49,073 nucleotides of DNA, taken from positions 1 through 49,073 of IMG/VR virus record IMGVR_UViG_3300009506_000085; one strand, written 5' to 3'. Positions 7,568 to 14,395 of the stretch are shown here, one piece after another (position 1 is the first letter of the stretch; every line of letters begins with the position of its first letter). The translations under genes and the position numbers were made by a program. This DNA comes from a virus. Below the pieces are notes generated by a model, which was given only the letters and a program-made list of their open reading frames with translations, did not search any database and had not been told where the DNA came from.

Positions 7568-7917
7568 CTCTCTATCACCCCTTCAATCAGGTTATTAAGA
7601 TCGTCCCACGCTTCCTGTCTGGTATCGAACTCGTCATAACTCTTGGCCCTACGGGAACCATCGTGTTCCAGTATCTCCCAATGCCACGGGCCGGGGTACT
7701 CATCAGGAGATAGTCCCTCGTAGGCTTGGTCTACCTCTCCTGACACGACAGCCATGTGGAGTATCGATTTACCTGACGCTCCACAGATTCTACACATGTA
7801 CGTAGTATCACTCATCTCTTTCTCCTCTCTCTTACGCACCCGGTACTGCATCTCTGCCTCACCCATGTGCCAGATTGCCCATATGACTTCGCGCACTGCC
7901 TCCCATAGTTTACTCAT
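7564..7917 (-). CDS. Small protein with CRIC motif and two possible starts
   Basis: A 117-residue frame from ATG 7917 (MSKLWEAVREVIWAIWHMG), preceded by GGAGAAAGGG. A second ATG at 7815 (MSDTTYMCRICGASGK) has an equally good GGAGAAAGAG site, so two products of 117 and 83 residues may be made. The short form has one CxxC and an acidic, Trp-containing tail (EYPGPWHWEILEHDG). Family unknown. Confidence 0.6.
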   Translation of the reverse strand: MSKLWEAVREVIWAIWHMGEAEMQYRVRKREEKEMSDTTYMCRICGASGKSILHMAVVSGEVDQAYEGLSPDEYPGPWHWEILEHDGSRRAKSYDEFDTRQEAWDDLNNLIEGVIER

Positions 7918-8119
7918 CCCTTTCTCCTCTTTCACGCAGAAGTTCAGCAATGGCATAGAGTGTTGCAGCCAACTCATTGTCACGAAAGAACGGGCAAGGT
8001 CTTGAGGCCAAGTACTTAGATAGGCTGATAAGACTCTTGTCCGAAAAGCTGGACAGCCGTACTTTAGCAGCAGCTATTCTTTTAGCTTTCCTTCTTTTAG
8101 AACCAAAAACATCCCACAT
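7910..8119 (-). CDS. Small basic protein (69 aa)
   Basis: A 69-residue protein with a very basic N terminus (SKRRKAKRIAAAKVR) and a helical C-terminal half. The ATG is preceded by GAGGAG. It overlaps the next gene by 8 bases. No Cys pairs. Possibly nucleic-acid binding; family unknown. Confidence 0.6.
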   Translation of the reverse strand: MWDVFGSKRRKAKRIAAAKVRLSSFSDKSLISLSKYLASRPCPFFRDNELAATLYAIAELLRERGERDE

Positions 8120-8129
8120 TTTACTCTCC

Positions 8130-8192
8130 TCAATCCGGCAACGCAGTAAGCATTACAATCAGCAAGAACAATACAACCCACCCGGCTAGCAT
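8130..8192 (-). CDS. Transmembrane micro-peptide (20 aa)
   Basis: Twenty codons, MLAGWVVLFLLIVMLTALPD, a single hydrophobic span. GGAG lies four bases upstream of the ATG and the gene fills the gap between two neighbours, overlapping the upstream broken gene's TAG. Very short, so it could be fortuitous, but the start signal and composition fit the many other phage membrane micro-proteins here. Confidence 0.45.
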   Translation of the reverse strand: MLAGWVVLFLLIVMLTALPD

Positions 8193-8442
8193 TCCTTCTC
8201 CTCCCGGTCGTCGGCTTGGCGGATAGCGGCTTTCAGCCGGTTGAGATCTATTCCGGTTTCAGGAATCCGCCCGATGATACGCCTGACTGCCTCTTCCCAC
8301 GCTTCGATTAGTCCTACGACCTCTAGGGCAGCTTCGCGCAACTCTCTAGATTGCTCCCGCTCGGCTTCGGCTCCATTTCCTCCACCCTAACCCATTCGCC
8401 ATCCACCGTAGACCAGAAGGTATCCAGTTCTTCAGGCGTCAT
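8186..8442 (-). pseudogene. Frameshifted third paralogue of the 'AIRQAD' gene group
   Basis: The frame starts MTPEELDTFWSTVDGEW at ATG 8442 but stops after 39 codons. A second frame, lacking its own start, continues as EAEREQSRELREAA... and ends LKAAIRQADDREEKEC. The two next genes have the same order of elements: MTPEE start, EAERER helix, AIRQAD end. So this is either a one-base frameshift, a broken copy, or a programmed shift near the GGAGGAAATGG stretch around 8370. Confidence 0.55.
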
Positions 8443-8669
8443 CTCTCGCTCCCGTCGGCTTGGCGGATGGCAGCGAAGAGGTCGTCACACAAGTCACAGT
8501 GACCCTCCGCAAGGCACGACAAGACCCAGAAGCTCATGCGGGTCGCTGAAAGTAGGAAACCCACCCGTTTCATCCACCGCTCCCGCTCAGCTTCGACGGC
8601 GGCGCTGAGTTCGCACTCACAGAACTGGGCCGGATGGTTCTCCTGCGCGCATATCTCTTCAGGCGTCAT
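8439..8669 (-). CDS. Small Cys-containing helical protein, 'AIRQAD' group
   Basis: A 76-residue protein: MTPEEICAQ start, a charged EAERERW helix, a CDLCDD segment and the end AIRQADGSER. It overlaps the frameshifted paralogue by four bases. The DNA at the 3' end is nearly identical to that of the next gene, so these genes arose by tandem duplication. Function unknown. Confidence 0.65.
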   Translation of the reverse strand: MTPEEICAQENHPAQFCECELSAAVEAERERWMKRVGFLLSATRMSFWVLSCLAEGHCDLCDDLFAAIRQADGSER

Positions 8670-8902
8670 ATCTCGCTCCCGTCAGCTTGGCGGATAGCAG
8701 CCAATGTGTAGCAACGCTCACATGGCGGGGAATCTCCAGGTAGACAACTACACTCGATGTCACGAACGAGCAGACAGACCCGCTCTCGCTCGGCTTTGAC
8801 GGCGGCACGGATCGCTGGTTCCATACTCTCCATACAGTCCTCACAAAACTTGTCTTCATGGGGTAGAAGAACTGTCTTGCAATAGTAAATTCCGCAGATC
8901 AT
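8666..8902 (-). CDS. Small Cys-rich protein, 'AIRQAD' group
   Basis: A 78-residue protein from ATG 8902 (AGGAG five bases upstream); the longer frame to 8986 lacks such support. It has CEDC near residue 20, an AVKAERERV helix, then a C-x-C ... C-x-x-C cluster and the shared ending LAAIRQADGSEI. Probably zinc-binding. Paralogous to the two genes downstream. Function unknown. Confidence 0.65.
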   Translation of the reverse strand: MICGIYYCKTVLLPHEDKFCEDCMESMEPAIRAAVKAERERVCLLVRDIECSCLPGDSPPCERCYTLAAIRQADGSEI

Positions 8903-8910
8903 TATAGCTC

Positions 8911-9117
8911 CTATCTGTAGTGCTTCGGGGTGGGTGCGCCACCCTTGAACTTGAAGTTGGTGCCTGTGGAGATCAGCCGGTGGCAAGGCTCACCACACAC
9001 GGCCACGCCCTCGGCCCCACAATCTTCCACGACGCACTCGGTCAGCGGGTCATCTGTGATCCGCTGATTCACCTCGAACTCGTGACCCTCGTCGCATCGG
9101 TACTCATACACAGGCAT
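8911..9117 (-). CDS. FmdB-like zinc ribbon protein
   Basis: A 68-residue protein beginning MPVYEYRCDEGHEFE, the hallmark of FmdB-type putative regulatory zinc ribbons (MPxYxYxC...HxFE), followed by C-x4-C and C-x3-C groups and a basic tail. The family is widespread in bacteria and phages, with a presumed regulatory or DNA-binding role that is not well established. It lies in the operon of small Cys-rich genes. Confidence 0.75.
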   Translation of the reverse strand: MPVYEYRCDEGHEFEVNQRITDDPLTECVVEDCGAEGVAVCGEPCHRLISTGTNFKFKGGAPTPKHYR

Positions 9118-9119
9118 TG

Positions 9120-9482
9120 CTACTTGACCTTATAATTGACGGATCGCCAGATCGTACCAAACGTACCGTTGTTATCCACACGAGACGAACGCCCAACTTT
9201 GTATCGTGAGCAAGTAGGGCATGGGATCTTCTCGATCAGTCCATCCTTCACAGCCTTACGTAGTACGCCACCGATAGCCCTTAAATCAGTACCATCCATG
9301 AGTGACGGATCAGCTTTCCACACCTCATCTACATGCCACTCGGGCAAGTTGACCGTGACTTTGTTCTTGATAACTTCATATGTCCTGTCTCTCCACTCCT
9401 GAGTGGTTGCTTTGTACGCTCGCTCCGCTCCTGCAATACCTGCCGCAATAGACTTGTCTTCGTCAAACTCTAGCTCTCTCAT
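9120..9482 (-). CDS. Winged-helix-like phage protein ending in W-R-S
   Basis: A 120-residue protein from ATG 9482 (AAGGAG six bases upstream). It has the pattern seen in a common phage protein group: helices, then VDEVWKADP, DLRAIGGVLRKAVKDGLIEK (winged-helix-like), and a C-terminal GTIWRSVNYK. A CPTC pair is inserted before the end. Members of this group are usually annotated as hypothetical or DNA-binding. Its start overlaps the VG-repeat gene end by four bases. Confidence 0.65.
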   Translation of the reverse strand: MRELEFDEDKSIAAGIAGAERAYKATTQEWRDRTYEVIKNKVTVNLPEWHVDEVWKADPSLMDGTDLRAIGGVLRKAVKDGLIEKIPCPTCSRYKVGRSSRVDNNGTFGTIWRSVNYKVK

Positions 9483-9736
9483 TTGATACTCCTTTTCCAC
9501 CAATCGTACAGTTTATCCCCCGCCCAGCTACCCAGGGCTCCGGCCCCTGCTGCCACCACCACGGCCACCGCGACAGCGACGCCAACGGCGACTCCGACCG
9601 CGACGTCGACGAGCACGCCGACCGCGACTCCGACGGCGTTACCGACTGGCACACCCACACCGACGCCGACCGCGACACCGACGGCCACAGTAAGGATGAG
9701 GACAAGCAATCCCAGACTCAGAAAGAACTCAGCCAT
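9479..9736 (-). CDS. Val-Gly/Ala repeat membrane protein
   Basis: An 85-residue protein whose residues 15-65 are almost only Val, Gly and Ala in V-x-V-G dipeptides, after a leucine-rich span. It ends with a Trp-containing basic tail (YDWWKRSIK). The DNA shows matching imperfect repeats of gcgac(g/c) units between 9560 and 9690. Alternating small residues suggest glycine-zipper packing in a membrane, as in some holins and pore-forming peptides; that role is inference. GAGGTG precedes the ATG. Confidence 0.65.
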   Translation of the reverse strand: MAEFFLSLGLLVLILTVAVGVAVGVGVGVPVGNAVGVAVGVLVDVAVGVAVGVAVAVAVVVAAGAGALGSWAGDKLYDWWKRSIK

Positions 9737-10040
9737 GCTTCACCTCTAAACAATCAGGCGGGGCATTAGGGTCACCATTCGGGAACTCGTACAGATCCAC
9801 CTTCTCCATGGGATCGAGGTCTTTCTCCCACCCATCGTAAGAGCAGAGAGGTCGGTGCCCGGCCTTGTTGTGAGCCCTGGCAAAGACACGCCATGCCAGA
9901 TCCAAGCTGGCCTGCTCCTCACGCCACGGCTCTGTCTTCCTGAGGGACCACAACTTGAACTTCTCCCGGTTCTCCCTGCGCAGGAAGCAACCGATGATTA
10001 CTCCAATACAGGTACTCAGAATAGCTGATGCTCCACTCAT
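9729..10040 (-). CDS. Membrane-anchored hypothetical protein
   Basis: A 103-residue protein from ATG 10,040, which overlaps the upstream stop (ATGA). An N-terminal span ASAILSTCIGVIIGCFL is followed by a basic stop-transfer segment RRENREKFK, then a soluble region with Trp and acidic residues. A sequence pattern RVFARAHNKAGHRP.CSYDGW suggests a folded domain that I do not recognise. Overlaps the VG-repeat gene by 8 bases. Confidence 0.65.
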   Translation of the reverse strand: MSGASAILSTCIGVIIGCFLRRENREKFKLWSLRKTEPWREEQASLDLAWRVFARAHNKAGHRPLCSYDGWEKDLDPMEKVDLYEFPNGDPNAPPDCLEVKHG

Positions 10041-10351
10041 CCGACCCGATCCTTCACCCTGTTCCATACCTCCTGGTTCACACCATGTACCTCCTGGTTC
10101 ACACCATGAGGGAAGTCAGCAGTCTTTCTTCGGACCCTTGCCGGACGCCCGAAGTCCCGCTTCGTATCCTCGAAAGCATCCTCCAGCCCTCGACCAACCT
10201 TCTTGGCGAAGATGAAGCCTCCGGCCACGGTAGCAAAGAACAGCCCGATGTCCACGAGGAATGGGGTGAAGCACAGCAGCCAGCCAATCGGGATCAGACC
10301 AAAAGCCTTGAGCGTAATTAGAACACAAGCAATCAATGAAAACAATCCCAT
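10037..10351 (-). CDS. Two-span membrane protein with C-terminal repeat
   Basis: A 104-residue protein with two hydrophobic segments (about 5-35 and 38-50) and a basic C-terminal half. Residues near the end contain HGVNQEV twice in tandem, produced by a perfect 21-bp duplication. Second of three consecutive membrane protein genes. Function unknown; a lysis or envelope role is possible but unsupported. Confidence 0.65.
   Translation of the reverse strand: MGLFSLIACVLITLKAFGLIPIGWLLCFTPFLVDIGLFFATVAGGFIFAKKVGRGLEDAFEDTKRDFGRPARVRRKTADFPHGVNQEVHGVNQEVWNRVKDRVG
10067..10108 (-). repeat. Perfect 21-bp tandem duplication
   Basis: The unit TACCTCCTGGTTCACACCATG plus one base (21 bp) occurs twice head to tail at 10,067-10,087 and 10,088-10,108. 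It is in frame in the membrane protein gene and duplicates seven residues. Identical copies suggest a recent slippage event. Confidence 0.9.
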
Positions 10352-10369
10352 CAGTTTTTCTCCTTTCCT

Positions 10370-10528
10370 TTAGAAGCGTTTAGTCTTGCGCCGCCGCGCG
10401 GCGCGGTGGAGCGTGTTCATCATACAACCGATCGAGCAATATGTCCCCCACCGAAATGCTGCAATTGAAATCATAGCTTTTCCATTGCACCCAATGCAAG
10501 GAACTACTAGCCTTTTCTTAGGGTTCAT
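10370..10528 (-). CDS. Small zinc-finger protein, MNPKK group
   Basis: A 52-residue basic protein from ATG 10,528, starting MNPKKRLVVPCIGC. CIGC and CSIGC could form a zinc site; the C terminus is Arg/Lys-rich (RRRKTKRF). The gene upstream also begins MNPKK and has two Cys pairs, so the two are probably paralogues. Function unknown. Confidence 0.6.
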   Translation of the reverse strand: MNPKKRLVVPCIGCNGKAMISIAAFRWGTYCSIGCMMNTLHRAARRRKTKRF

Positions 10529-10677
10529 TTCTTTTTCCACCCGCACCAAGCGCACTGGCCACTAGAGACCAGCATCGCCCAATTCTCCCGGTTACAGACG
10601 AAGCACCGAACCAAGTACAGCTTCCCATCTTCTCTGAAGTTCGGGGGTCGGTCTTGAATCACTTTCTTAGGGTTCAT
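10525..10677 (-). CDS. Small zinc-ribbon protein, MNPKK group
   Basis: A 50-residue protein from ATG 10,677, starting MNPKKVIQDRPP and carrying CFVC and CAWC before a WKKK end. It overlaps its paralogue by four bases. The frame is open further upstream, but that part covers the structured RNA element at 10,718-10,830, so the short start is preferred. The Shine-Dalgarno (GAAGTG) is weak. Confidence 0.6.
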   Translation of the reverse strand: MNPKKVIQDRPPNFREDGKLYLVRCFVCNRENWAMLVSSGQCAWCGWKKK

Positions 10678-10717
10678 ACTCACTTCGTGGTTCCCGTGTG
10701 GTTCCGTAAGGATTGAA

Positions 10718-10830
10718 CCTGCCCGCTGGCCGGACTCGACACCGGCTCCTCCCGATTCGGGAGGACTGACTGGATCGCGACGCGCCGCGTCCTGCGCCCA
10801 TGCGTGCCCTTCCACGCCGCAACGGACAGG
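10718..10830 (-). ncRNA. Cloverleaf-like structured RNA of 113 nt
   Basis: On the minus strand, an 11-bp closing stem pairs 10,820-10,830 with 10,718-10,728 (two G-U pairs). Inside are, in order, a hairpin at 10,802-10,817 (5 bp) two bases after the closing stem, one at 10,772-10,792 (7 bp with a bulge), one at 10,747-10,765 (8 bp) and one at 10,729-10,746 (5 bp), the last abutting the closing stem. This mimics a class II tRNA layout with D, anticodon, variable and T arms, but the T-like loop has eight bases (TGTCGAGT), the anticodon arm does not fit, and there is no CCA. It is GC-rich and exactly fills the gap between two genes. Confidence 0.5.
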
Positions 10831-10835
10831 CCAAG

Positions 10836-11108
10836 TCATAGCTGTCGGAGCCTATGAGCAAACTGGATCTCACCAGGGCACTGGGACATGCACTTCCAAC
10901 ATACCCCATCAGTCACATCGTACTCTACCATGCCTTCTCCCACCAGCCCAATGTATGTCTCACATGGGTGCCTATGGTAAAGTCTGGTGGGGTCGTCTAT
11001 GCGCCAATCTCCCATGTAGTACCCATCGTCCCCATCTGTCCCGTCAAGGACATAGACCCCGCGCTCCGGGGGCCCGTTGAATCCCTGGTACTTTACTCCC
11101 TTCAACAT
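10836..11108 (-). CDS. W-HxC-CxxC-P-E family member (dispersed)
   Basis: A 90-residue protein from ATG 11,108 (GGAGG four bases upstream). It has GDWRIDD, then LYHRHPC, then CWKCMSQCPGEI near the end. The last motif matches CWKCKQVCPDEI of the tandem-cluster member at 36,917-37,249. The C-terminal L-x-x-W helix is replaced by QFAHRLRQL. A likely divergent member of the phage's repeated small zinc-binding family. Function unknown. Confidence 0.65.
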   Translation of the reverse strand: MLKGVKYQGFNGPPERGVYVLDGTDGDDGYYMGDWRIDDPTRLYHRHPCETYIGLVGEGMVEYDVTDGVCWKCMSQCPGEIQFAHRLRQL

Positions 11109-11128
11109 GGCGCCTCCTGAAAACAAAT

Positions 11129-11173
11129 GCCCCCTCCACTGGTGCCTATGGCGGCGACCGAGCTGGAGGGGGC
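11129..11173 (-). terminator. GC-rich hairpin followed by T-rich tract
   Basis: A perfect 10-bp inverted repeat (11,129-11,138 with 11,164-11,173; GCCCCCTCCA/TGGAGGGGGC). On the minus strand it is followed by ATTTGTTTTC, as in an intrinsic terminator, and then by the Shine-Dalgarno of the gene starting at 11,108. It could terminate or attenuate transcripts coming from the promoter at 11,496-11,524. Confidence 0.55.
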
Positions 11174-11352
11174 TGAGATGTCTCGGTTCCACTCACAGTA
11201 ATACCTGTAAGGAAACCTAGGACCAATGATGATGTTCCTACGGAACAAGGTCATTGACGTTGTCTTTGACTTTTTCATCATCTTCTTTTTCTTCTTCTTC
11301 TTCTTCTACTATTTTACGGTTCAGGTTTGTTCTGGTTCGAGTTTACGGCTTT

Positions 11353-11430
11353 TCAGAGTCCGGCAATGGTATTACCATTCTCAGGGTAAGCTGGTGCCTC
11401 TAGCACGTCTAACCCCTTCAGTGCTCTCAT
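11353..11430 (-). CDS. Possible 25-residue leader peptide
   Basis: ATG 11,430 is preceded by AGGGAGG with five-base spacing and opens 25 codons (MRALKGLDVLEAPAYPENGN...). It is the first reading frame after the promoter at 11,496-11,524. The rest of the 420-base stretch to 11,108 holds a (GAA)n purine run (about 11,280-11,307) and short frames that I cannot support as genes. Confidence 0.35.
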   Translation of the reverse strand: MRALKGLDVLEAPAYPENGNTIAGL

Positions 11431-11495
11431 ATGATCCTCCCTCTGTTGAGGTGTATGTCAGGAGTTTGGTTACCATCCCTCTCTCCCTCTACTAT

Positions 11496-11524
11496 ATTAT
11501 ATGTTTTTTCTCCGAGAATTGCAA
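11496..11524 (-). promoter_or_regulatory. Leftward promoter TTGCAA-17-TATAAT
   Basis: Minus strand: -35 TTGCAA at 11,519-11,524, a 17-base spacer and -10 TATAAT at 11,496-11,501. It lies directly after the helicase stop codon and would drive the small-gene operon to the left. The last part of the spacer (GAGAAAAAACA) resembles the promoter at 39,764-39,792. Confidence 0.75.
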
Positions 11525-11528
11525 GTCC

Positions 11529-12929
11529 CTATGCCCGGCTACCCTTAGCCTGGGCCTCTTTCTGGCGCTGTCGTGGCGTTTTAGCCTTCTTGTCAGCCAC
11601 CTCAGGAACGCTGGTGTCATCGTAAGTCTCCGTTTCATATACGGTATTCGTGATGGACATCTTGCTGAGGTCACATTCTACCACAACAGGGCGAAAAGAT
11701 CGCCGAGAGTGCCTCTGCTTGAGGGATGAGAACTCCATCCCCACCTTGTCGTCCCCAATGTCGTACTGGGTCATGCCGATCACCACGGTCGCCTCTTGCA
11801 GGTGCTTGGTCGATGCCTGTGCCATCTCCAGCCCCATCTTGGCACCCTTCTCCAGTCCGGACCTGTTGGTCTGTGCCGCTGTCCATACCAGAATGTTGTG
11901 CCGCTTGGCGAAGCGGGACAGGTCACGGCTGATAGCACCCAGCCAGTTCCATTCCTTGTCCCTGGCGTACCCAGCATCGCACGGCTTCATCCTCTCCATG
12001 AAGTCGAGGATCAGCACGTCCGGCTTCCACCCAATCAGGTTGACCCACTTCATCATCTCGGCCTCAATGTCGTCCACGCTTACCTCACGGTTGATTTCAG
12101 TCAGCCGGATGCGTTCGTGGAGGTCCGCCCTCCAGTGGCGACCCAGGCCCTTGTACGCAATGCCAGGGTCGTCGATGATCTGGGTGAGGTCAGTGCCTGT
12201 GATGCGGGCCAGCATCCTCTCTGTCTGCTCCTCGATGGTCAGCTCATTGGTGACCACCCACACCCGCTTCTGCTCTAGCTCAGCGATCTTGTGGGCCATC
12301 ACGATGAGGACGCTCGACTTGCCCGCCCCTGTTGGGGCCATCACGATGCCGAGCTGCTTGGTCCGCAAGCCCCCGCCTGTCCAGTCGTCGATCACGTCGA
12401 TCCCTGTAGGGATACGCACCACCTCGGGCATGAACCCGTGGGAGTGGACGAGGTGCTCAACCGCCTGCCTCAGGTCCATCGTCCTGTCGGTGCCTATCTC
12501 ACCGTGCCGATTGAAGAAGGTGTGTAGGGATCGGAGCAGGCTACTACCGTTAAGGTCCGCCTGCTTCATCAGGAATGTCTGATCGTTGGTCAGCTCCTGA
12601 AAGTCCCGCACCACTCCCGTATCCCTGGCCTGTTCCAGGGTGTACATGATGGTGCTCCTGTCCGGTATCGTCTCGGTGATGCTGTCAAGCGCCGCCTTGT
12701 ACCGCAGGTTGTACGCCTCTTCGTCCTTGTCCTTGAACACACGGTGCAGCGTATCTATCGACGGCTGCTCCCCGTGCTTTCTGGTGAATGCATAGAGTTC
12801 AGCCAGGATAGGAATGAACTCAGTGGTGTGCAACCAGTCTGGTTTGAACGTGGTTGCAAACCGTTTTGCATCCTCCGGTCTAGATGACAGGGCGTATAGA
12901 AACACCCTTTCGTCAAAGTTTGTTGCCAT
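11529..12929 (-). CDS. DnaB-like replicative helicase
   Basis: A 466-residue helicase of the DnaB/RecA-fold type. Residues 1-160 form a helical N-terminal domain; the ATPase follows with Walker A APTGAGKSS (198-206) and Walker B VLILDF (D309), then a glutamine/arginine-bearing region (TAAQTNRSGLEKG). It unwinds DNA at the replication fork together with the primase at 5,085-5,933 and the polymerase. GGAGG precedes the ATG. Length and motif order match phage DnaB helicases. Confidence 0.9.
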   Translation of the reverse strand: MATNFDERVFLYALSSRPEDAKRFATTFKPDWLHTTEFIPILAELYAFTRKHGEQPSIDTLHRVFKDKDEEAYNLRYKAALDSITETIPDRSTIMYTLEQARDTGVVRDFQELTNDQTFLMKQADLNGSSLLRSLHTFFNRHGEIGTDRTMDLRQAVEHLVHSHGFMPEVVRIPTGIDVIDDWTGGGLRTKQLGIVMAPTGAGKSSVLIVMAHKIAELEQKRVWVVTNELTIEEQTERMLARITGTDLTQIIDDPGIAYKGLGRHWRADLHERIRLTEINREVSVDDIEAEMMKWVNLIGWKPDVLILDFMERMKPCDAGYARDKEWNWLGAISRDLSRFAKRHNILVWTAAQTNRSGLEKGAKMGLEMAQASTKHLQEATVVIGMTQYDIGDDKVGMEFSSLKQRHSRRSFRPVVVECDLSKMSITNTVYETETYDDTSVPEVADKKAKTPRQRQKEAQAKGSRA

Positions 12930-12944
12930 ATTGCTCCTCCTTTT

Positions 12945-13991
12945 CTAAAACAGATCCGCTGCATACCGCTTCGTCAGAATGATGCAGTGGCTTCGCAGCT
13001 TCTTGAAGTTTATGGTGGGGTCTTTGTGCTTTCGCAGAGCTGTCCACAGTTCTTCCTCGATCACCTCGTGGTACACGGTACCCAGCAGGCGGGGGATCAG
13101 CTTCGCTCGATGCCGCTCCTGCACCCGCTTCTCTCGTTCCCGGCACATGGTGAAGTACAGTGCGTCGTAGTACTGATCTCCATAACTTGGCTCACGCCCT
13201 TCGTTCACGTCCTCGTCCGTTAGCTGAGCCAGGATCTTGGCCCGAGTCTTATCCACCAGGGCCTTGGTGCAGAACTCCTCTGCGATCTCTCCCTCTACCT
13301 GCTTCTCCCCACCCTTCTCGGTGGTACCGAAGGCTCGACGGTTCTCTTCCTTGAAGTCGTTACGTACGATCTTGGCCCACGGCTGCTCATTGAAGCAGTT
13401 GCTCCACTCGTAGTTCTTGATGACGATGCCTTCGCCAACCCCGGCCCCATCCATGATGAGGTATGTGTTCAGCTCAGCCTCACGGTGTAGCTGCTCATGG
13501 CTAGGGGTAGAGAAGATACACAGTGGTTCAATGATGTCCAACCCTGCCGCCTTAATGATGGGCTCATACTCATCGTAGGGCAGGTACTTCTTCTTATCTC
13601 TATCATACACATCGAACACGTAGAACCTGCGCCACGCATCCTCACGGTATGTCTTCAGGGTGTGAGGCACTAGCCACTCACCATAGATAACCCAGTTGTG
13701 ACTACCATTGATGGCCACATCCAACAGTTTCTTGTTGTTCTCCGGGGCGTGGACCCACTGAAAGAACCCAGCGTTATCCTTCTCATCCGACAGTTCTCTA
13801 GTCCGAGAGCCACATTTGACGTTGTGCCCGCTGATAGCATTAGGCCCGTGCCACTCGATACCATCGAACCACACGCTGCCGTTCGTACCATCCAGCTTGG
13901 GGAACACGTACACATTCCCGATCTCTATAGCCTCGACCTTATCGTGACCTAGTCTTTCAACATGGTCGTACTTTCTGAATGACATCATCAT
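12945..13991 (-). CDS. RNA ligase, Rnl2-like nucleotidyltransferase
   Basis: A 348-residue nucleotidyltransferase. Motif I is FPKLDGTNG with the likely AMP-accepting K32; motif III is VIYGEWLVP, motif IV EGIVIKNYE and motif V AKIVRNDFKEE. The ligase core of about 240 residues is followed by a helical C-terminal domain, as in T4 Rnl2-type enzymes that seal nicked or broken RNA, often to counter host anticodon nucleases. Start at ATG 13,991 overlaps the upstream stop (ATGA); two more in-frame ATGs follow at once. Confidence 0.82.
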   Translation of the reverse strand: MMMSFRKYDHVERLGHDKVEAIEIGNVYVFPKLDGTNGSVWFDGIEWHGPNAISGHNVKCGSRTRELSDEKDNAGFFQWVHAPENNKKLLDVAINGSHNWVIYGEWLVPHTLKTYREDAWRRFYVFDVYDRDKKKYLPYDEYEPIIKAAGLDIIEPLCIFSTPSHEQLHREAELNTYLIMDGAGVGEGIVIKNYEWSNCFNEQPWAKIVRNDFKEENRRAFGTTEKGGEKQVEGEIAEEFCTKALVDKTRAKILAQLTDEDVNEGREPSYGDQYYDALYFTMCREREKRVQERHRAKLIPRLLGTVYHEVIEEELWTALRKHKDPTINFKKLRSHCIILTKRYAADLF

Positions 13992-14170
13992 CTCTCCCAC
14001 TGAATAAGTTTCATAAAACCCATAACATATGCAGGTACTTTTGTTTTACAAGATCCACACGTTCCCAAGCAAGAACAATAGTCACACTTATTACACAACA
14101 AGCAGGTATAACATGGCGTACCATCAGAAGAATAGACAGTCCAGTCCTTATCAAGTTGCATGCGGGCCAT
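13988..14170 (-). CDS. W-HxC-CxxC-P family member (dispersed, Cys-rich)
   Basis: A 60-residue protein from ATG 14,170 (AGGAG five bases upstream). It shows LDKDWTVYSS, then a dense Cys cluster (CYTCLLCNKCDYC) and the family ending CGSCKTKVPAYVMGFMKLIQWER, close to LVGFLTLIEWER in the member at 36,672-36,917. Nine Cys residues may bind two zinc ions. It overlaps the RNA ligase start. Function unknown. Confidence 0.7.
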   Translation of the reverse strand: MARMQLDKDWTVYSSDGTPCYTCLLCNKCDYCSCLGTCGSCKTKVPAYVMGFMKLIQWER

Positions 14171-14179
14171 CACAACTCC

Positions 14180-14395
14180 TTAGTTGGTATCTTTCACTTC
14201 ATCAATGAACTCGATGGAGCTAACCCAGCCATCTCCATCAATGTCGTCAATCACCTCTATTACCGTCGAAGACTCAGGTACTTTCGTTAGCAGGTTTATC
14301 AAGCTTTTGGCGCTTATCCCTGCTCTGAATGTGATCTTGTGATTCCTACGAATCAATTTCGTTTCTAGAGTGCACGAGTATCCTAGCTTTGCCAT
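14180..14395 (-). CDS. Small hypothetical protein (71 aa)
   Basis: A 71-residue protein with a Ser/Thr-rich beta-like N-terminal half and the acidic segment EVIDDIDGDGWVSSIEFIDEV. That resembles a small alpha/beta fold used in many phage proteins of unknown role. Its ATG directly follows the end of the DNA ligase gene by one-base overlap. Function unknown. Confidence 0.65.
   Translation of the reverse strand: MAKLGYSCTLETKLIRRNHKITFRAGISAKSLINLLTKVPESSTVIEVIDDIDGDGWVSSIEFIDEVKDTN

Noticed and set aside
10681-10830. A tRNA gene at this place
   Set aside because: T-loop-like and cloverleaf features exist, but the T-like loop has eight bases, the anticodon arm does not fold with U33, and no acceptor with CCA matches. 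Reported as a structured RNA instead.
11280-11320. An acidic protein end (VEEEEEEKEDDEKV) in the purine run
   Set aside because: The frame has a stop 12 codons upstream and no start codon with a ribosome site, so it is probably a repeat artefact.
11226-11729. A 167-codon plus-strand frame with a long Phe run
   Set aside because: It runs over a poly-pyrimidine tract, a promoter and the helicase 3' end in antisense, with no ribosome site or family match.
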